The translations under genes were made by a program, and so were the position numbers. This document shows, piece by piece, positions 37,901 to 50,949 of a stretch of 64,000 nt of DNA (position 1 is its first letter; each line of letters starts with the position of its first letter). The stretch lies in assembly GCA_037043455.1 (NCBI GenBank), contig JAWPHD010010950.1, positions 24,251-88,250 on the forward strand, read 5' to 3'. Origin of the DNA: Cyrtodaria siliqua. Lineage: Eukaryota > Mollusca > Bivalvia > Adapedonta > Hiatellidae. Below the pieces are notes generated by a model. It was given only the letters and a program-made list of their open reading frames with translations. It did not search any database and was not told the DNA's origin.

Positions 37901-40617
37901 CTATGATTGTAACACTTGATATGAGGTCTCTGATTGTAACACTTGATACTGGGACTAGGATTTAACTCTTGATATGGGGTCTAGGATTGTAACTTTTTGA
38001 TACGGAGACTATGATTGTAACTCTTGATACGGGGTCTATGATTTTAACTCTTGTTATATGGTCTATGATTGTAACTCTTGATATGGGGTCTATGATTGTA
38101 ACTCTTGATACAGGATTAGGATTGTAATTCTTGATATGGGGACTATGGTTGCAAGTCTTGATATAGGGACTATGATTGTAACTCTTGATACAAGACCAGG
38201 ATTGTAGATCTTGATAAAGGGACTATGATTGTAACTCTTTATATGGGGACTATATTTGTAACTCTTGATATGGAGACAATGATTGTAACTCTTGATATGG
38301 GGACTATGATTGTAACTCTTGATATGGGGACTATGATTGTAACTCTTGATATGTGAACAATGATTGTAACTCGTTATATATGGCCTATGATTGTAACTCT
38401 TGATATAGGGTCTATAATATTAACGCTTGATATGGGGACTATGATTGTAATTCTTGAATTATGTACTATTATTGTAACTCTTGATATGGGGTCTACGATT
38501 GTAACTCTTGATATGGAGACTATGATTGAAACCCGTGATATAGGGTCGACGATTGTAACTCTTTATAAAGTGATTAGAATTGTAACTCTTGATACGGGGA
38601 CTACGATTGTAACTCTTGATACACGGTCTATGATTCTATCTCTTGATATAGGAACTATGATTGTAACTATTGATACGGGACTATGATTGTAACTATTGAT
38701 ATAGGGACTATGATTGTAATTCTTGATACAGGGACTGGATTGTAACTCTTGATACAGGGACCAGGATTATATCTCTTGATACAGGGACTATGGTTGTTAC
38801 TCTTGATATAGGGACTATGTGTGTAACTCTTGATATAGGGACTATGGTTGTTATTCTTGATATAGGGACTATGATTGTAACTCTTGATATAGGGACTATG
38901 GTTGTAACTCTTGATATAGGGATTAAGCTTGTCACTCTTGATATGGGAATAGGATAGTAACTCTTGATATGAGGTCTCTGATTGTAACACTTGATCCTGG
39001 GACTAGGATTTAACTCTTGATATGAGCTCTATGATTGTAATTATTGATACAGTGTCTATGATTGTTACTCTTGATATGGGGTCTATGATTGTAACTTTTT
39101 GATACGGAGACTATGATTGTAACTCTTGATACGGGGTTTATGATTTTAACTCTTGTTATATGGTCTATGATCGTAACTCTTGATATGGGGTCTATGATTG
39201 TAACTCTTGATACAGGATTAGGATTGTAATTCTTGATATGGGGACTATGGTTGCAAGTCTTGATATAGGGACTATGATTGTAACTCTTGATATAGAGACT
39301 ATGATTGTAACTCTTGATATGGGGACTATATTTGAAACTCTTGATATAGTGGCTATGATTGTAACTCTTGATATAGGGTCAATGATTCGAACTCTTGATA
39401 TGGAGACAATGATTGTAACTCTTGATATGGGTACTATGATTGTAACTCTTGATATGGGAACTATGATTGTAACTCTTGATATGTGAACAATGATTGTAAC
39501 TCGTTATATATGGCCTATGATTGTAACTCTTGATATAGGGACTATAATATTAACGCTTGATATGGGCACTATGATTGTAATTCTTGAATTATGTACTATT
39601 ATTGTAACTCTTGATATGGGGTCTACGATTGTAACTCTTGATATGGAGACTATGATTGAAACCCGTGATATAGGGTCGACGATTGTAACTCTTGATACAG
39701 TGATTAGAATTGTAACTCTTGATATGGGGTCTATGTGTGTAACTCTTGATATAGGGACTATGGTTGTTATTCTTGATATAGGGATAAAGCTTGTCACTCT
39801 TGATATGGGACTATGATTCTAACTCTTGATATGGGGTCTATGATTCTTACTCTTGTTATTGGATCTATGGTTCCTGATATAGGGACTATGATTGTAACTC
39901 GTGATACAGGGATAAGGATTGTAACTCTTGATATGGGGTCTATGATTGTAACTCTTGATATGGGGTCTATGATTGTAACTCTTGATACAGGAATAGGATT
40001 GTAACTCTTGATATGGGGTCTATGGTTGTAATTCTTGATATGGCGACTATGGTAGTAAATTTTGATATAGGGACTATGATTGTAACTCTTGATACAGGAC
40101 TAGGATTGTAATTCTTGATAAATGGCCTGTGGACTAGGATTGTAATTATTGATATAGAGAATATGATTGTAACTCTTGATACAGGGACTATGATTGTAAC
40201 TCTTGATATGTGGACTATGATTGTAACACTTGATATGGGGACTATGATTGTAAACATTGATATAGGGTATATGATTGTAACTCTTGATATAAGGTCTATG
40301 ATTGTAACACTTGATACTGGGACTAGGATTTAACTCTTGATATGAGGTCTTTGATTGTAATTCTTGATACAGTGTATATGATTGTTACTCTTGATATGAG
40401 GTCTATGATTGTAACTCTTGATACTGGGACTAGGATTTAACTCTTGATACGGGGTTTATGATTTTAACTCTTGATATATGGTCTATGATTGTAATTCTTG
40501 ATATGGGGGTTCTGATTTTAACTCTTGATACAGGACTAGGATTGTAACTCTTGATACAGGGACTATGATTGTAAATCTTGATACAGGGTCTATGACTGTA
40601 ACTCTTCAGTGACATAG
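31964..40617 (-). repeat. 27-bp minisatellite, right array (inverted)
   Basis: About 320 units of the same 27-bp repeat lie in reverse orientation (actcttgatat, then agggactatgattgt). The variant zones mirror the left array: agtaacaacc-type units near the axis and cccc/ctg types further out. The array is less than half the length of the left one. It lacks the 9.2-15.1 kb higher-order block and the LTR. Open frames on both strands reflect the three-fold period and are not called as genes. Confidence 0.97.
37205..37430 (+). repeat. Locally homogenised run of eight minisatellite units
   Basis: Eight consecutive 27-bp units share the variant acacttcatatggggac (one has atattggg), beginning at about 37,209. 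The left arm has only three such units at 24,660-24,745. The difference shows unit-number change after the arms separated. Confidence 0.9.
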
Positions 40618-40715
40618 AGACTATGATGATGCCGACCATGATTGGACGTTGACCTGGTAACTTCAGCTTTTTGTGAGTACTATTTAAATTATACTATTTA
40701 AATTATTTTAATAGT

Positions 40716-40792
40716 GCGTGTGTTTGTATGTGTGTGTGTGTGCGTGTGTGTGTGTGCGTGTGCGTGTGTGTGCGTGCTTGGTTGAGTGCAGG
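40716..40792 (-). repeat. (TG)n microsatellite, right arm
   Basis: Imperfect tg/cg dinucleotide tract, the reverse complement of the left tract at 8,700-8,775. Confidence 0.9.
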
Positions 40793-41010
40793 CGTGTAGA
40801 ATTTATCATTCAGTGATCTATTGATCTATTACAATATGATGGATGGTGTATATGACAGACTGCCTGTGATAATGTTTTCAAAGTGCGTATGCCGATATAT
40901 AATAACCTCGTGTTGCTCTCTAAATGCAAGTTTTCGTGGCAAACCTTTTTTATTCCCCCGGCAATCGAGAATGCCGCTCGAATGCCGAAAGAGGCATTAA
41001 GTGTTGCCCC

Positions 41011-41101
41011 TGTCCGTCCTTCCGTACCTTCAGTCCGTATGTCCCTTTCCGTCCGTCCGTCAGTTCCTTCCGTCCGTCCGTCCGTCCGTCCGTCCCCTCC
41101 G
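41011..41101 (-). repeat. (CCGT)n microsatellite, right arm
   Basis: Imperfect ccgt tetramers, the counterpart of the left (GGAC)n tract. The tetramer number differs slightly between the arms. Confidence 0.9.
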
Positions 41102-41733
41102 AATTGGTTTCCGCTCAATAACTTTTGAAAGGGTCCATGTTTGTAATTAATATTTGGTGTGTAGCTGTGTAATTATAAAATACAGGTCAAGTTCGATTTC
41201 GTTTAACGTTGCTCATTTTATGCAGGAGTTGTGGCCCTTTTTCGACTTAATTTTCTGCAATAAATTGGTTCCGCTCATTAACTTTTGAAAGGGTCCATGT
41301 TTGTAGTTAATATTTGGTGAGTAGCTGTGTAATTATAAAATACAGGTCAAGTTCGATTTCTGTCAACGTTGCTAATTTTATGCAGGAGTTGTGGCCCCTT
41401 TTCGACTTAATTTTCTGCAACAAATTGGTTTCCGCTCAATAACTTTTGAAACGATCCATATCTTGAATTCGTATTTGGTGTGTCATTTTGTAATTATAAA
41501 ATACAGATCACGTTTGATTTCGGTCAACGTTGCTCATTTTATGCAGGAGTAGTGTCCCCTTTTCGACTTAATGTTCTGCAACAAATTGGTTTCCGCTCAA
41601 TAACTTTTGAAAGGGTCCATGTTTGTAATTAATAAGTGGTGTGTAGCTGTGTATTTATAAAATACAGGTCAAATTCGATTTCGGTCAACGTTGCTCATTA
41701 TATGCAGGAGTTGTGGCTCCTTTTCTACCTAAT
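41102..41733 (-). repeat. 160-bp tandem array, right arm (shortened)
   Basis: About four units of the 160-bp repeat in reverse orientation. The array stops at a cctaat/ctatctcg junction, where the 1,876-base segment of the left arm is missing. Confidence 0.9.
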
Positions 41734-41744
41734 CTATCTCGACA

Positions 41745-41822
41745 CCCACTCCACCACCCCCCCCCCCCCCTCCCAACCCCCTCCCCCCCCACTCCCACCC
41801 CTCACCCCCGTCTCCGCCACCA
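41745..41822 (-). repeat. Poly-C-rich tract, right arm
   Basis: Counterpart of the left poly-G tract, with runs of up to about 14 C. The lengths of individual runs differ from the left arm, as expected for slippage. Confidence 0.9.
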
Positions 41823-43041
41823 AAACCCCATACTTCTCCCATGAGTACAACACGCTGGAAATTAAGTTTTAGCAGTATATGTCGCAACATTAGGTCTTTA
41901 TTTAAGCTGTGAAAAGCTGAACACATGTTAACCTTAATTTGAAATGTCTTTCGATTTTTCTCTCATATGCGTTTATATGTATATACGTTTAATAAGTGTA
42001 TCTTTGTATTGGATTTATGTTAACGTTCCTATGCTTATACAAATGAAGAGATTAACACAGCTTTTGAGAGCATTATAACTTCGAGGATTACATTACGAAC
42101 AATGCAAGGGCATTCAAAGGTCTCACGAACCCCTAAGAAACTAAAGCAAATTGCCTTGTGCCACATGGAAACCTACGTTTATGCATAACACCGATTGGTA
42201 TCCGGATCAAAGGGTCATTTTGCAATACATAACACATGTGAAAAAGACGGCATACCAAAATATGGAAACCCGATTTTCCGGAGTATTACCGCGAAAACTC
42301 GTGTAAACAAAGGCGGCATTACGTCGTTTCCTCGGTATTGCTGCGCTTTGCACAATACGGATAGGTAGCCGGGCAGAATGATTTATTTATAGTTAGGGTA
42401 TTGTTTGCATAACACTTCTTTTTGGTATGCAACCAATTTAACGAGTGAACATTTTAAACGTTGCATAATCAAGAGAAGTTTTCTGAACAGAAACAAAACG
42501 TTTTTTTTGTTTTTTTTTGGTGTTATAGAATGATATTGGTTTTGCATTGCACCCTTGTGGAGAGGAGATTTTAATAAACTAGTTCTTAATAACATCTATC
42601 ACATACTTCCCTATAAATACGTTGTTTTTGAATATACGATACGACATATACTTAGCTAGTCATATCAATTAGGATGTAGTTGCCGGGCAATAAAGCTTTA
42701 TCGCACGCGTGAAATAAAGGGTTAAAAAATGTCGTATCAAGGAAATAACTGAATGTTCTTTATGATTCTTTCAGCGGAGTGATACGGAAATTATCGATTA
42801 GTTGCGATTGTATACGATGTGTCACTCGTATCTTTTGTCGTCTGCTTGCATCCTGTTTTCGCGCCAGATTATTGGCGATACATCTACATGTATACGTTGT
42901 GCTGTCATCTTTGACCATAACTCTACGGAAATGACTTGACTAGTAATGCAAAGAAGAATAAATAAAATAGATGATAGATAAATAAAAGTAAAATAATTAA
43001 ATAAATAAGACATGATGATGATGATGAAGAACTTTATTTCG

Positions 43042-43141
43042 TCCACTTGGGAGATTATCATACTACAATTATGGTGAGACATATAGAGTAATCCACTTGG
43101 GAGATTATCATACTACAATTATGGTGAGACATATAGAGTAA
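43042..43141 (-). repeat. 50-bp tandem repeat, two units (right arm)
   Basis: Two exact-looking copies of the unit seen three times at 4,420-4,569, in reverse orientation, next to the AATAAA and ATC tail of the LINE. Confidence 0.95.
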
Positions 43142-43564
43142 TGACATTATGGCAAATATGTAATTTCAAAATAGCATATAAAACGTGACAAAGGGAACAA
43201 CTATTATATAAATACGCACGTGAACACCCATACTCACACACAAACACACATATATAGATGTACGCATACATACGCATAATCGTTTATGCATCTATATACT
43301 AGCTTACACGCTCACCAACGTAACAGTGGGCCATATATCCAGTCGCTATAATGCGACTGTGCTAGTTTCCATATTATACGTTGTATATTCCCGTTTTGAC
43401 CAGCCTTAATCTCGAAATCGAAAATTGAAGAAGGAAGGGCGCGGGGACGGGTTTTTCCCCACAATAAACGGTTCGGGCCATTACGGGTACGTTAGTGAAC
43501 GTGTTCTTTACATTGAGTACTTTTAATGCTACGTTTAAAGCAATCATATTACTGCAAGAGCAAT

Positions 43565-46500
43565 TTATTTATAGAATAAAGATTTACAATCAAAAGCATA
43601 TTTAAAACATCGCTTTAAAAACGCATCTTGGACGCTTCGACAGAGTGAAATACCTATATCCGCACCGAGAATTTTCAGAGTAAATCTGGTTTCGTCCATC
43701 AAACTTAACTCGTTAGTGAATACCGGGCCACAAATAAGTTTCAGGTCGTTAAGCAACGCGGCTCTCACATTTCTACTAGTCGTACACTTTGAAAGGACAT
43801 GAGAGATTGTGTCTTGGTGTACACTTGAACAGTTTATACATGTTTTATCTTCCAGAATGATTGATCTTGTCCATAACAAGGCAACGAGATCTACGATATA
43901 TAGAGGAGAATGGTTGCGCGACAACTCGTATATTATCGCGGGCCGTATTTCTGTATGTAATATTTTGAAGTATGCAAAGTCTTGATCTGCGTTTAGTCTT
44001 TTGCGCCATAGATTCGTTTCTTTGGCGATAACGGCTGTATGCACTTTCTTCTTCCATACCTGTTTACTCGGCAGAGAATTTACATCTCGTAAAAAATCAT
44101 TAATGATGCCTTGTAAATCATATGTATCTAATAATTTGCATATATCGGGAATAAAACCTTGTTGGTTATCACTCGTATGTGTAAGATACATGAAATAACG
44201 TCTTAAAAATACCTTCTGACGTATCGTCTCACTATTCAGTGTTAAAATCTTATGCAAAAATACAAGTTTTCTTTTATCTACCTCTGCGGATAGACGTATA
44301 AGACCCAACATTGGTTCGCACATATCTGACCGAGTACGTGTATGAAATCCCTGAATCTTTTTCATAATAAAATGTTGTAACCTATTTAACATATCGACGT
44401 CTGTTTTTGTCATATTATTCCATAATTCGCAGCCATGAAGTGCGGTTGGTATGATGATTTTCCTGTATAAATTTGCTGAAGTCAATGGGTTTAGGCCCAG
44501 AGGACGAACTCCAAGCCCTATCATAGCGAAAAACGAATTTCTGGCCTTTTGGCATCGCTCTGTTATTCTTTGTGCTAACTTATTATTTGAGTCTTGTCTT
44601 ATTCCTAAATGAGTTATATTGGTTGCTTGTTCTATGGTCGCATTTCCAAATCTCATTCATCTGTCCTTTTAAGAGGGTATTTCATAATAAGTGATTTGTT
44701 TACGCTTATGGTAAACTTCCATTTCTGGGAATATATGTAAACAATGTCAAGCAAATGTTGCAGATCTACCGGGGTAAGTGCTATCATGTCGGGGTCCCAC
44801 TTTTAACTGATAACACCCTAGCGCTAAATTTGGAAGTTTCCAACGTTTGCAGTAATTCGTCGACATAAACGAGATAGAGAAATGTAGAGAGGACCCCTCC
44901 CTGACGTACTCCACGTTGGATGTCAAACGGGTCTGACGTCATTCCGTGTATTCGTACCACACATTTAAGGTTAGTATACGCTTCCTTTAAGATGCGCCAG
45001 AGCTTACCAGTAATTCCTAAGTCGCCAATTTTGATTAGAAGCCCATCGTGCCACACCCAGTCATATGCCCCTTTTATATCGAGGAACGCTATGTAAACCT
45101 TACCTTTCTGTTCGAGTTGGTAAAACATAGTCTCTTGGAGATTGAAAGACGTAGTTATGCAGCTTAAACCACCTTTTTGAAATCCTTGCTGTTGCAGGCA
45201 TGGAAATCGAGTACCTTTTGTCTTCAAGAAAGTATTGAACCTTTCTAGGAACAGTTTTTCGAACATTTTGTTAAAACATGATAAGAGCGCGACCGGTCTA
45301 TAACTACTTGGGTCAGACTTATTCTTGCCATTCCCCTTATATATTGGGACGAGAACACTGGTTTTCCATGGTATTGGGATGCATTCATACAACAGAATTC
45401 TGTTGAACAATATAGCTATCGATGTATTTAGATGCATTCCTCCATATATTACATGTTCATTTAATACGTTATCTATTCCAGAACTTTTTCTTTTCATTAG
45501 TTGCTTAGTAATATTCGAAATATTGGACTCGGTTACTTGAGATTCAATAATGTATCCGAATTCTCCCATTTGTTTTGTACTGTGTTGACGGAGCTTAGAA
45601 TTAATATTTTGTGACAGCGGTCCCTCCTTGTTATCGACTAGCGTAAAAATATCTTTGAAGTATTGACCAAAACCGTTAGCTATATTTGCTTCGGTGTATG
45701 TATTACCATTTTCAATAATTTTTGAACATATCTCGACAGGTTTATCTTTTTTCCCCCTTAAGAGTCTCCAAAACAGTATGTAATCTAATTCGGCCGCGCG
45801 TTCAAGTTCTTCGTATGAATGATTTAGGTATTTATCAGACGCAATTCGTTGCAGTCGCCGAAAAGTGTTCTTAGCACTTTTATACGTTTTATACGATTCA
45901 TACTGGGGTCCTCTGGGCCTCCCATCTTCGATCCATTGTCGCCTAAATCGTCGTGATTCATTGTGAGCTGTCTTAACCTCATACGTCCAATACGGTTTTG
46001 TGTATTTATTAAATTTACTTTTAGGTAGTACAGAGGATGCCGAATGGATGGCGTTTACGATAACGTCGTTCACTTCATCTGGAGTACGCATTTCGTTTTC
46101 TAAATAGTCAATGTCTATATTGTTAGCTATATGGTATTGATACGATTGTATATGTTCAGCAGTATATTTGTTCCACGCTACAGAACGTTTAAGAGATATA
46201 TTATGTATACCAATTTCGTCTAAATCTATTTGTAAAAACAACGGTAGATGGTCCGATGTAAATATATGACGTTCTTCGATAACGGATGACTTTCGTATAC
46301 GGTTTACCATTGATTTTTCAATAGGTATATGATCTATCATCGCCTTAGTCGGGATGAAAGAGTACTTTGGGCCTGTTGTTATGTTCATCTCATTAACAGA
46401 GAGTAACCCATTTGCTGTTACAAAATTAGAAATAATCTTTGATTTCAATGTACAACCTGTTTCTGGTATGGTACCGTTACTGCCTAGTAATTGGCCATTG

Positions 46501-46920
46501 AAATCTCCTGCTATGATGACGTCACCTTGAGTTGAGTAAAACGACGACATAGCTTGTAGATCGCTAAAACAGTCTGTATAATGATCTAGGATGTTTTCTG
46601 ATGGCATATATACGCTAAACATGTATGTTGGCGTCGAATGTTGGGTCCTAACCTCTACCCCGAGAATTCTATCATTTTGTATATTTTGTAGCATAGACAC
46701 ATTATTTCTAAAACATTTTCTATACAGTATCGCTGTACCCGCTTTCCCACATCTTGCCTTGCTATATGGGTCATCAGATTGATTCACTGTGGAATAAGCC
46801 AAAAAGTCTGGGTGGATACTATTTAGAAATGAAATTGAGTGCGCGAACAATTTATGTTCGCTTATGAAAGCTATGTCAATATTGTGGTTATGCAATAAGT
46901 TAGACAGCGGGTAATGCCTC
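43565..46920 (-). pseudogene. LINE ORF2: endonuclease and reverse transcriptase, right copy
   Basis: The main frame (44,784-46,895, 703 codons) holds the endonuclease with ISEHKL, AGDFNG and TSDHLPLF, then RT motifs SSYRPVALLS, FLDIKGAYD and RQGGVLS. It ends with TGA at 44,784-44,786, exactly where the YxDD motif is expected. The frame resumes before 44,656 and carries the thumb-like region, LYRKIIIPTALHGCELW, and a CxxC...HxxxxC cluster, ending at 43,565. Relative to the left copy it has lost 13 bases at about 46,914 that contain the ORF2 ATG, and 10 bases near 44,657 (frameshift). It keeps the region that is frameshifted at 1,176 in the left copy. It is inactive because the catalytic YxDD is missing. 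Confidence 0.9.
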
Positions 46921-47016
46921 TAACATTCCAACAAAGTATAATTAAAACCGTATTAAGAAGTTAATCAACGTATTCAGCTTACAATAATTGTGCAAGCTAG
47001 AAGGCCTCCGCTAACA

Positions 47017-48846
47017 CTAATTGTCGATTTCTGACCACACATCTCTACCCCTGCCATTGTCCCACCCCATGTCCTTGTCCGTGTCTCTCCGTTCGTATTG
47101 GTCGTCTCTGTAGTTGTCATAATGATAATTTCTGTCAACTGTCTCGTAATTTATTTCTGTCCCATAACCGTTGTGGTCGTTTATGTCAAAGTTCCATGAT
47201 CTACGTCTGCAGCGTTGTCTATTTGCCCGTCTGTTTTGAATTTCCTTTCTCCGTTCGCGAAGTTCTTTGTCCCACTCACTCTTATTCATCCATCTTCTAA
47301 CCTCAATATCATTAGGCCAAAACTCGCTACCTTCAACTTTTTCAGAATCACATTCTGCTATGTTTATTCTCACAGAGGAGCCATATTTCCCGTGATACAT
47401 TCTAATGTTTGTAACATGTACATTTCTTTCTTTGACATAGTCGTAAATGTCTTTTTCAACTACACCTGGATCAATGTTTCCGACATGATACGTTATGATC
47501 TTCTTCCGCTTCACAGCAATAAATCCGTCCCGTACCGACTGATTTTCTATTTGTCTATTTACATGCTCGGGTTCATCTATGTGCAATGATTGAAAGGTTG
47601 ATTCATTGTCTAATTTACCTTGCTCGTTTCTTGTAGATTTCAGTCGGGATGGGGCGGAGTCATTACGTATGACTTCTGAAGATGTACGACTAGTACATGG
47701 TGTTTTAGTGTTAGTGGTTACATTTTCAGTAGTTGCACTTTTCCTCACTTTATGATCTACTACTGTTTTATTGGTAACTGTAACTGTCTTTTGTAAGGGA
47801 GTAATTTCGTGCATTGCACCGTCGGTGTATAAGGGCATTTTTCGTGATGTAGATGGCGTACTCGTTGTCACTATCACTGATTCCAAACTTGGATCACCGT
47901 ATTGTGGGAACCCGGATACTGTTGGTTCAACAGTTTCGTGTGCACTTGTTTTTTTGGCTTTGTGTACCGCGTCAGCATATGACATTGTATTAGGTATGCC
48001 ATCTGTGCTGTGTAAGCGTAATCGTTCTGTGTCTTTCACAATGTTTGCGTCCGTCATTAACTTTTTATTAACTGTGTCAACCGCCAACATAAGAGTTGAC
48101 ACGTCGCCTTGTATCTGGTCTAGTTTGGATAACGCGGATGCTTCTGGTAGTTTTGACAGCGTGCTATTTATAACCCCATGGACTATGCGTAGGGCACGTG
48201 AAATTTGTTTCATTTCGGAGAATATTTCGCGAATAAGCTGTGAGTCTTTATTCTGCTTTAATGTTATATTTGCTAATTCCGATTGAATTCCCGTTAAGGT
48301 TGCCGACATATCCGGTACCACGAACTTGTCGCGTTACGTGTTTTCTTCATTAACCATTACTGAGTCGTTAATGGTTGTATTCGTAGCTGACGTAAATACT
48401 TCGTAGATATCCTTGGTTCTGTCGCCGTCTAAGAACATCTGTAACACGACGTAACACTCGATCGCGCATTTCTCAATCTATGTGGCACTTGGTGAATTTC
48501 GTCGATTCACTAATTTAGTATCTGGGCACTCTGGTAACTCCCTAGCCCTATCTGCCAACCTAACTCTGTAATCATTGACCCGATCATAATACCCGCCGCA
48601 CATTATAAGCAGTTCGTGTATATATTGGTTCCTCGTTAATCCTTCTAATTGTAGGTCAATGTCCTGGTAAAACCGTTGTGGTCTAGGAGCTTGAGACGAC
48701 ATGACATCAGAGATATGGGACATATCGTTTGAATCATAGCTACTAGCTGAATAATCGGCCTTTTCTTCCTTTATTTGTCTTAATTGTTTATTTACTCGCC
48801 ATCTTTGTTCGCTACTTACGCCTTCAGTTTCGCTTTTTCCATCCAT
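47017..48846 (-). pseudogene. LINE ORF1, one frame with two in-frame stops
   Basis: The frame from ATG at 48,846 to TAG at 47,017 is continuous over 610 codons except for TAG at 48,478-48,480 and TAA at 48,334-48,336. There is no frameshift. The N-terminal part (about 120 residues) is charged and polar. Residues after the second stop contain a heptad-like stretch (leucine and isoleucine rich, about 60 residues) that may form a coiled coil. A serine/threonine-rich linker, an RNA-binding-like region and a basic tail follow. This layout fits ORF1 RNA-binding proteins of LINEs. Whether the stops are decay or the true boundaries of two proteins is open, but reading through both gives a smooth sequence, so decay is more likely. 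Confidence 0.8.
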
Positions 48847-48900
48847 TTGTAATTCTCACGTTTACTGCGCTATATATTTGTGTGTAAAATCCTCGAGCGC

Positions 48901-50945
48901 TTATAAATATATTTATTTATATAACTCGCAAGTACACTCCATCACGTACACAAAAGCAATATTTTGAATCAATTAGTGGCTTTATTTTGGCGTGCCCTAT
49001 AACTGATTTGTTTGACCGTGTACTGTTTTAGAAATCCGATTTGTCTAGTGAGCGAATCTGATCATGTGTGACCAAATCTTTGCCGAGGTGTCTGTTAAGA
49101 GGAGAAAACATGTTCAGATGTTTCTTAAATGAGGATTTTATGTTGTCATTTTCATAACAAGCTTAAAAACACCTACTTCATGCAAATCGAATGATTATTT
49201 GTCGAGATATAGTCTTGTGAATACCAAGGACAACAGTCTGAAATCGACAAAAGTGAGCGATATTTTTTTTAATTTTGCACTATCTGAATTGTCATACCAA
49301 ACGGCATTTCTTGTCAATACACCATATTAAATAGATCAAATGTCTAGAACATTCAATGGACATAAATAAAATATGCATTTCAGGTACAATTTGGACGATG
49401 AATATGCCAATTTATGTCGATTTTCATGCCAAAATTGATTTTTCAGTCAAATTCTTCAAAATTGGTGGCAACATACCTGATTATAGTAGCGAATACGATC
49501 TTAATAATGCCAAAAATACCGCTAAAATAAGAACTGATACTAGCTGAACGCTACCAAGTCGAGTTTGAATGATAAGGAATACTATTTTACCTTTTACACA
49601 AATCTTCATTTTTCACAGTATCCTATTTTAGTGGGGTAGGGGAAAGATTTCGTGGTTTCATGCCTACCAAACCTGTTGTCATGCAGATTTAATTCATGAA
49701 AACATTTTGCAAACATGCAACCCTACATGTTGATACCAAAAATACATAGTTCAACTGCAAACACTTCACCAGTACGTCATTTTAAACACGAAAAAAAATG
49801 AAACTCAAAATTACGGCTTTTATAGACAAAATTGGACTAAAAACGCTCAAAACCTATGTAATAAACTACGGAAAACTTATTTCTGAGCTTATTTTACCAA
49901 CTGTAATCGGGAAAGTGTCCCTAGGTACGAATCTGAGTGAGTCCTAATTACTGCACGCATCTCTTATAGGTATGAAAGCACTAATTATTTTCCCCATAGA
50001 CACCAATGTTAAAGTCACTTATTAATGATTTGCTGCAAATTCAACTCAAGTATGGATAATACAGCAGTGTATTGTTCATATAGAAAACTATTTTTCCACT
50101 TGAAAAATCATCAGAAAACGTGGGGTCACAAGACATGTAAGAAAGTTCTTGTTTGTTTACTATACAGGTCAAGGGTACAGCTGTTTTTATTGATCGACTG
50201 TTTTCATTGCTCACAAAGTGTAAGCATAGAGTCGAAATTTCGAAAATGTTCATCAGTGTTCCAGTAAAACCTATTAATACGCTTCTTATACATATAACCA
50301 CAAAATCGAATAGAAATGGGCAGTTTTCCCTTACTTATAATGCCCATTTTCATCGGAAAAGGAGGGATTACTTTTTATTATAGGAACTACATTCGACTAC
50401 ACCACACCTCGGAAGTTTACATGTAATTGGTGGTGGTAAACCTTAAGGGTATCACGTGACTGTTCGGTGTTCCCCACCCACATGGAATCGCATGCACATC
50501 AATGTAGGGTTTTAAGTCAACATCCATTGGTGTCTATCAGAAGAGTCTTATACCGCTAGCTATATATACCTGTCCATGATACATGAATCTAATGGCTTGT
50601 TCTCCAGATTATCGTTGAGAGATTTATTTTAATAATTTTACCGGAGCAATATTGTTTATCATCTCCACTTCCGTTTGGCCGCTTATAAGTTAAACTAATA
50701 AACTCAATTATAAAGAACCATCCGTGGATAAAATAACCAACAATTTCAAAGTCAATGGCATTCATTTTTAAATCAAATTTCGGACAAAAATATGCATGAA
50801 CACATCAAAATGGGATTACATCTATTAATAATATTATTGTATTCTCCCTGTAAAAAGCGTAGTATATTAATTGAATTTGACAGTTCAACAAAGTCATTGC
50901 TGAAGTATATGATTAATAGAATAAAAAATGTGTTTTTTCATATCA
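48901..50945. other. AT-rich intergenic DNA
   Basis: Between the LINE 5' end and the epimerase flank I see only short unconvincing open frames, all below 90 codons and without recognisable domains. No RNA gene or clear repeat is evident. Confidence 0.55.
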
Positions 50946-50949
50946 CACG

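Larger units (their letters stand above)
40600..47545 (-). repeat. Right arm (outer part) of the large inverted duplication
   Basis: This is the reverse-complement counterpart of 1-8,995. Homology runs from the satellite edge (the motif ending in accatgattgg near 40,640 mirrors that at 8,850) through the (TG)n, (CCGT)n, 160-bp and poly-C tracts into the LINE and its ORF1. It lacks a segment matching left positions 5,894-7,769 and one of three 50-bp repeat units. Homology to sequence outside the window may continue past 47,545, where the left arm is cut off. Confidence 0.9.
43010..48900 (-). mobile_element. Non-LTR retrotransposon (LINE), nearly full-length right copy
   Basis: A two-ORF LINE of about 5.9 kb on the minus strand: ORF1 at 47,017-48,846, ORF2 at 43,565-46,920, a 3'UTR, two 50-bp units, and an AATAAA followed by ATC triplets at the 3' end near 43,010-43,040. 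The endonuclease plus RT layout and simple-repeat tail fit the I/Jockey/CR1 group; I cannot assign the clade with certainty. The 5' end is not sharply defined; sequence after about 48,900 no longer resembles the element. Both ORFs carry lesions, so it is not autonomous. Confidence 0.85.

Noticed and set aside
8870..40617. CRISPR array
   Set aside because: There are no unique spacers between repeats; the 27-bp units are directly adjacent, and the surroundings are eukaryotic.
31946..40639. Long open frames in the right minisatellite on both strands
   Set aside because: The cause is the same as on the left; they end wherever a unit has lost or gained bases.
1..47545. Foldback read or adapter artefact producing the inverted arms
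   Set aside because: The arms differ by many substitutions, private indels, a 1.9-kb segment and an LTR insertion, which a single-molecule artefact would not give. An assembly join between two loci cannot be excluded without reads.
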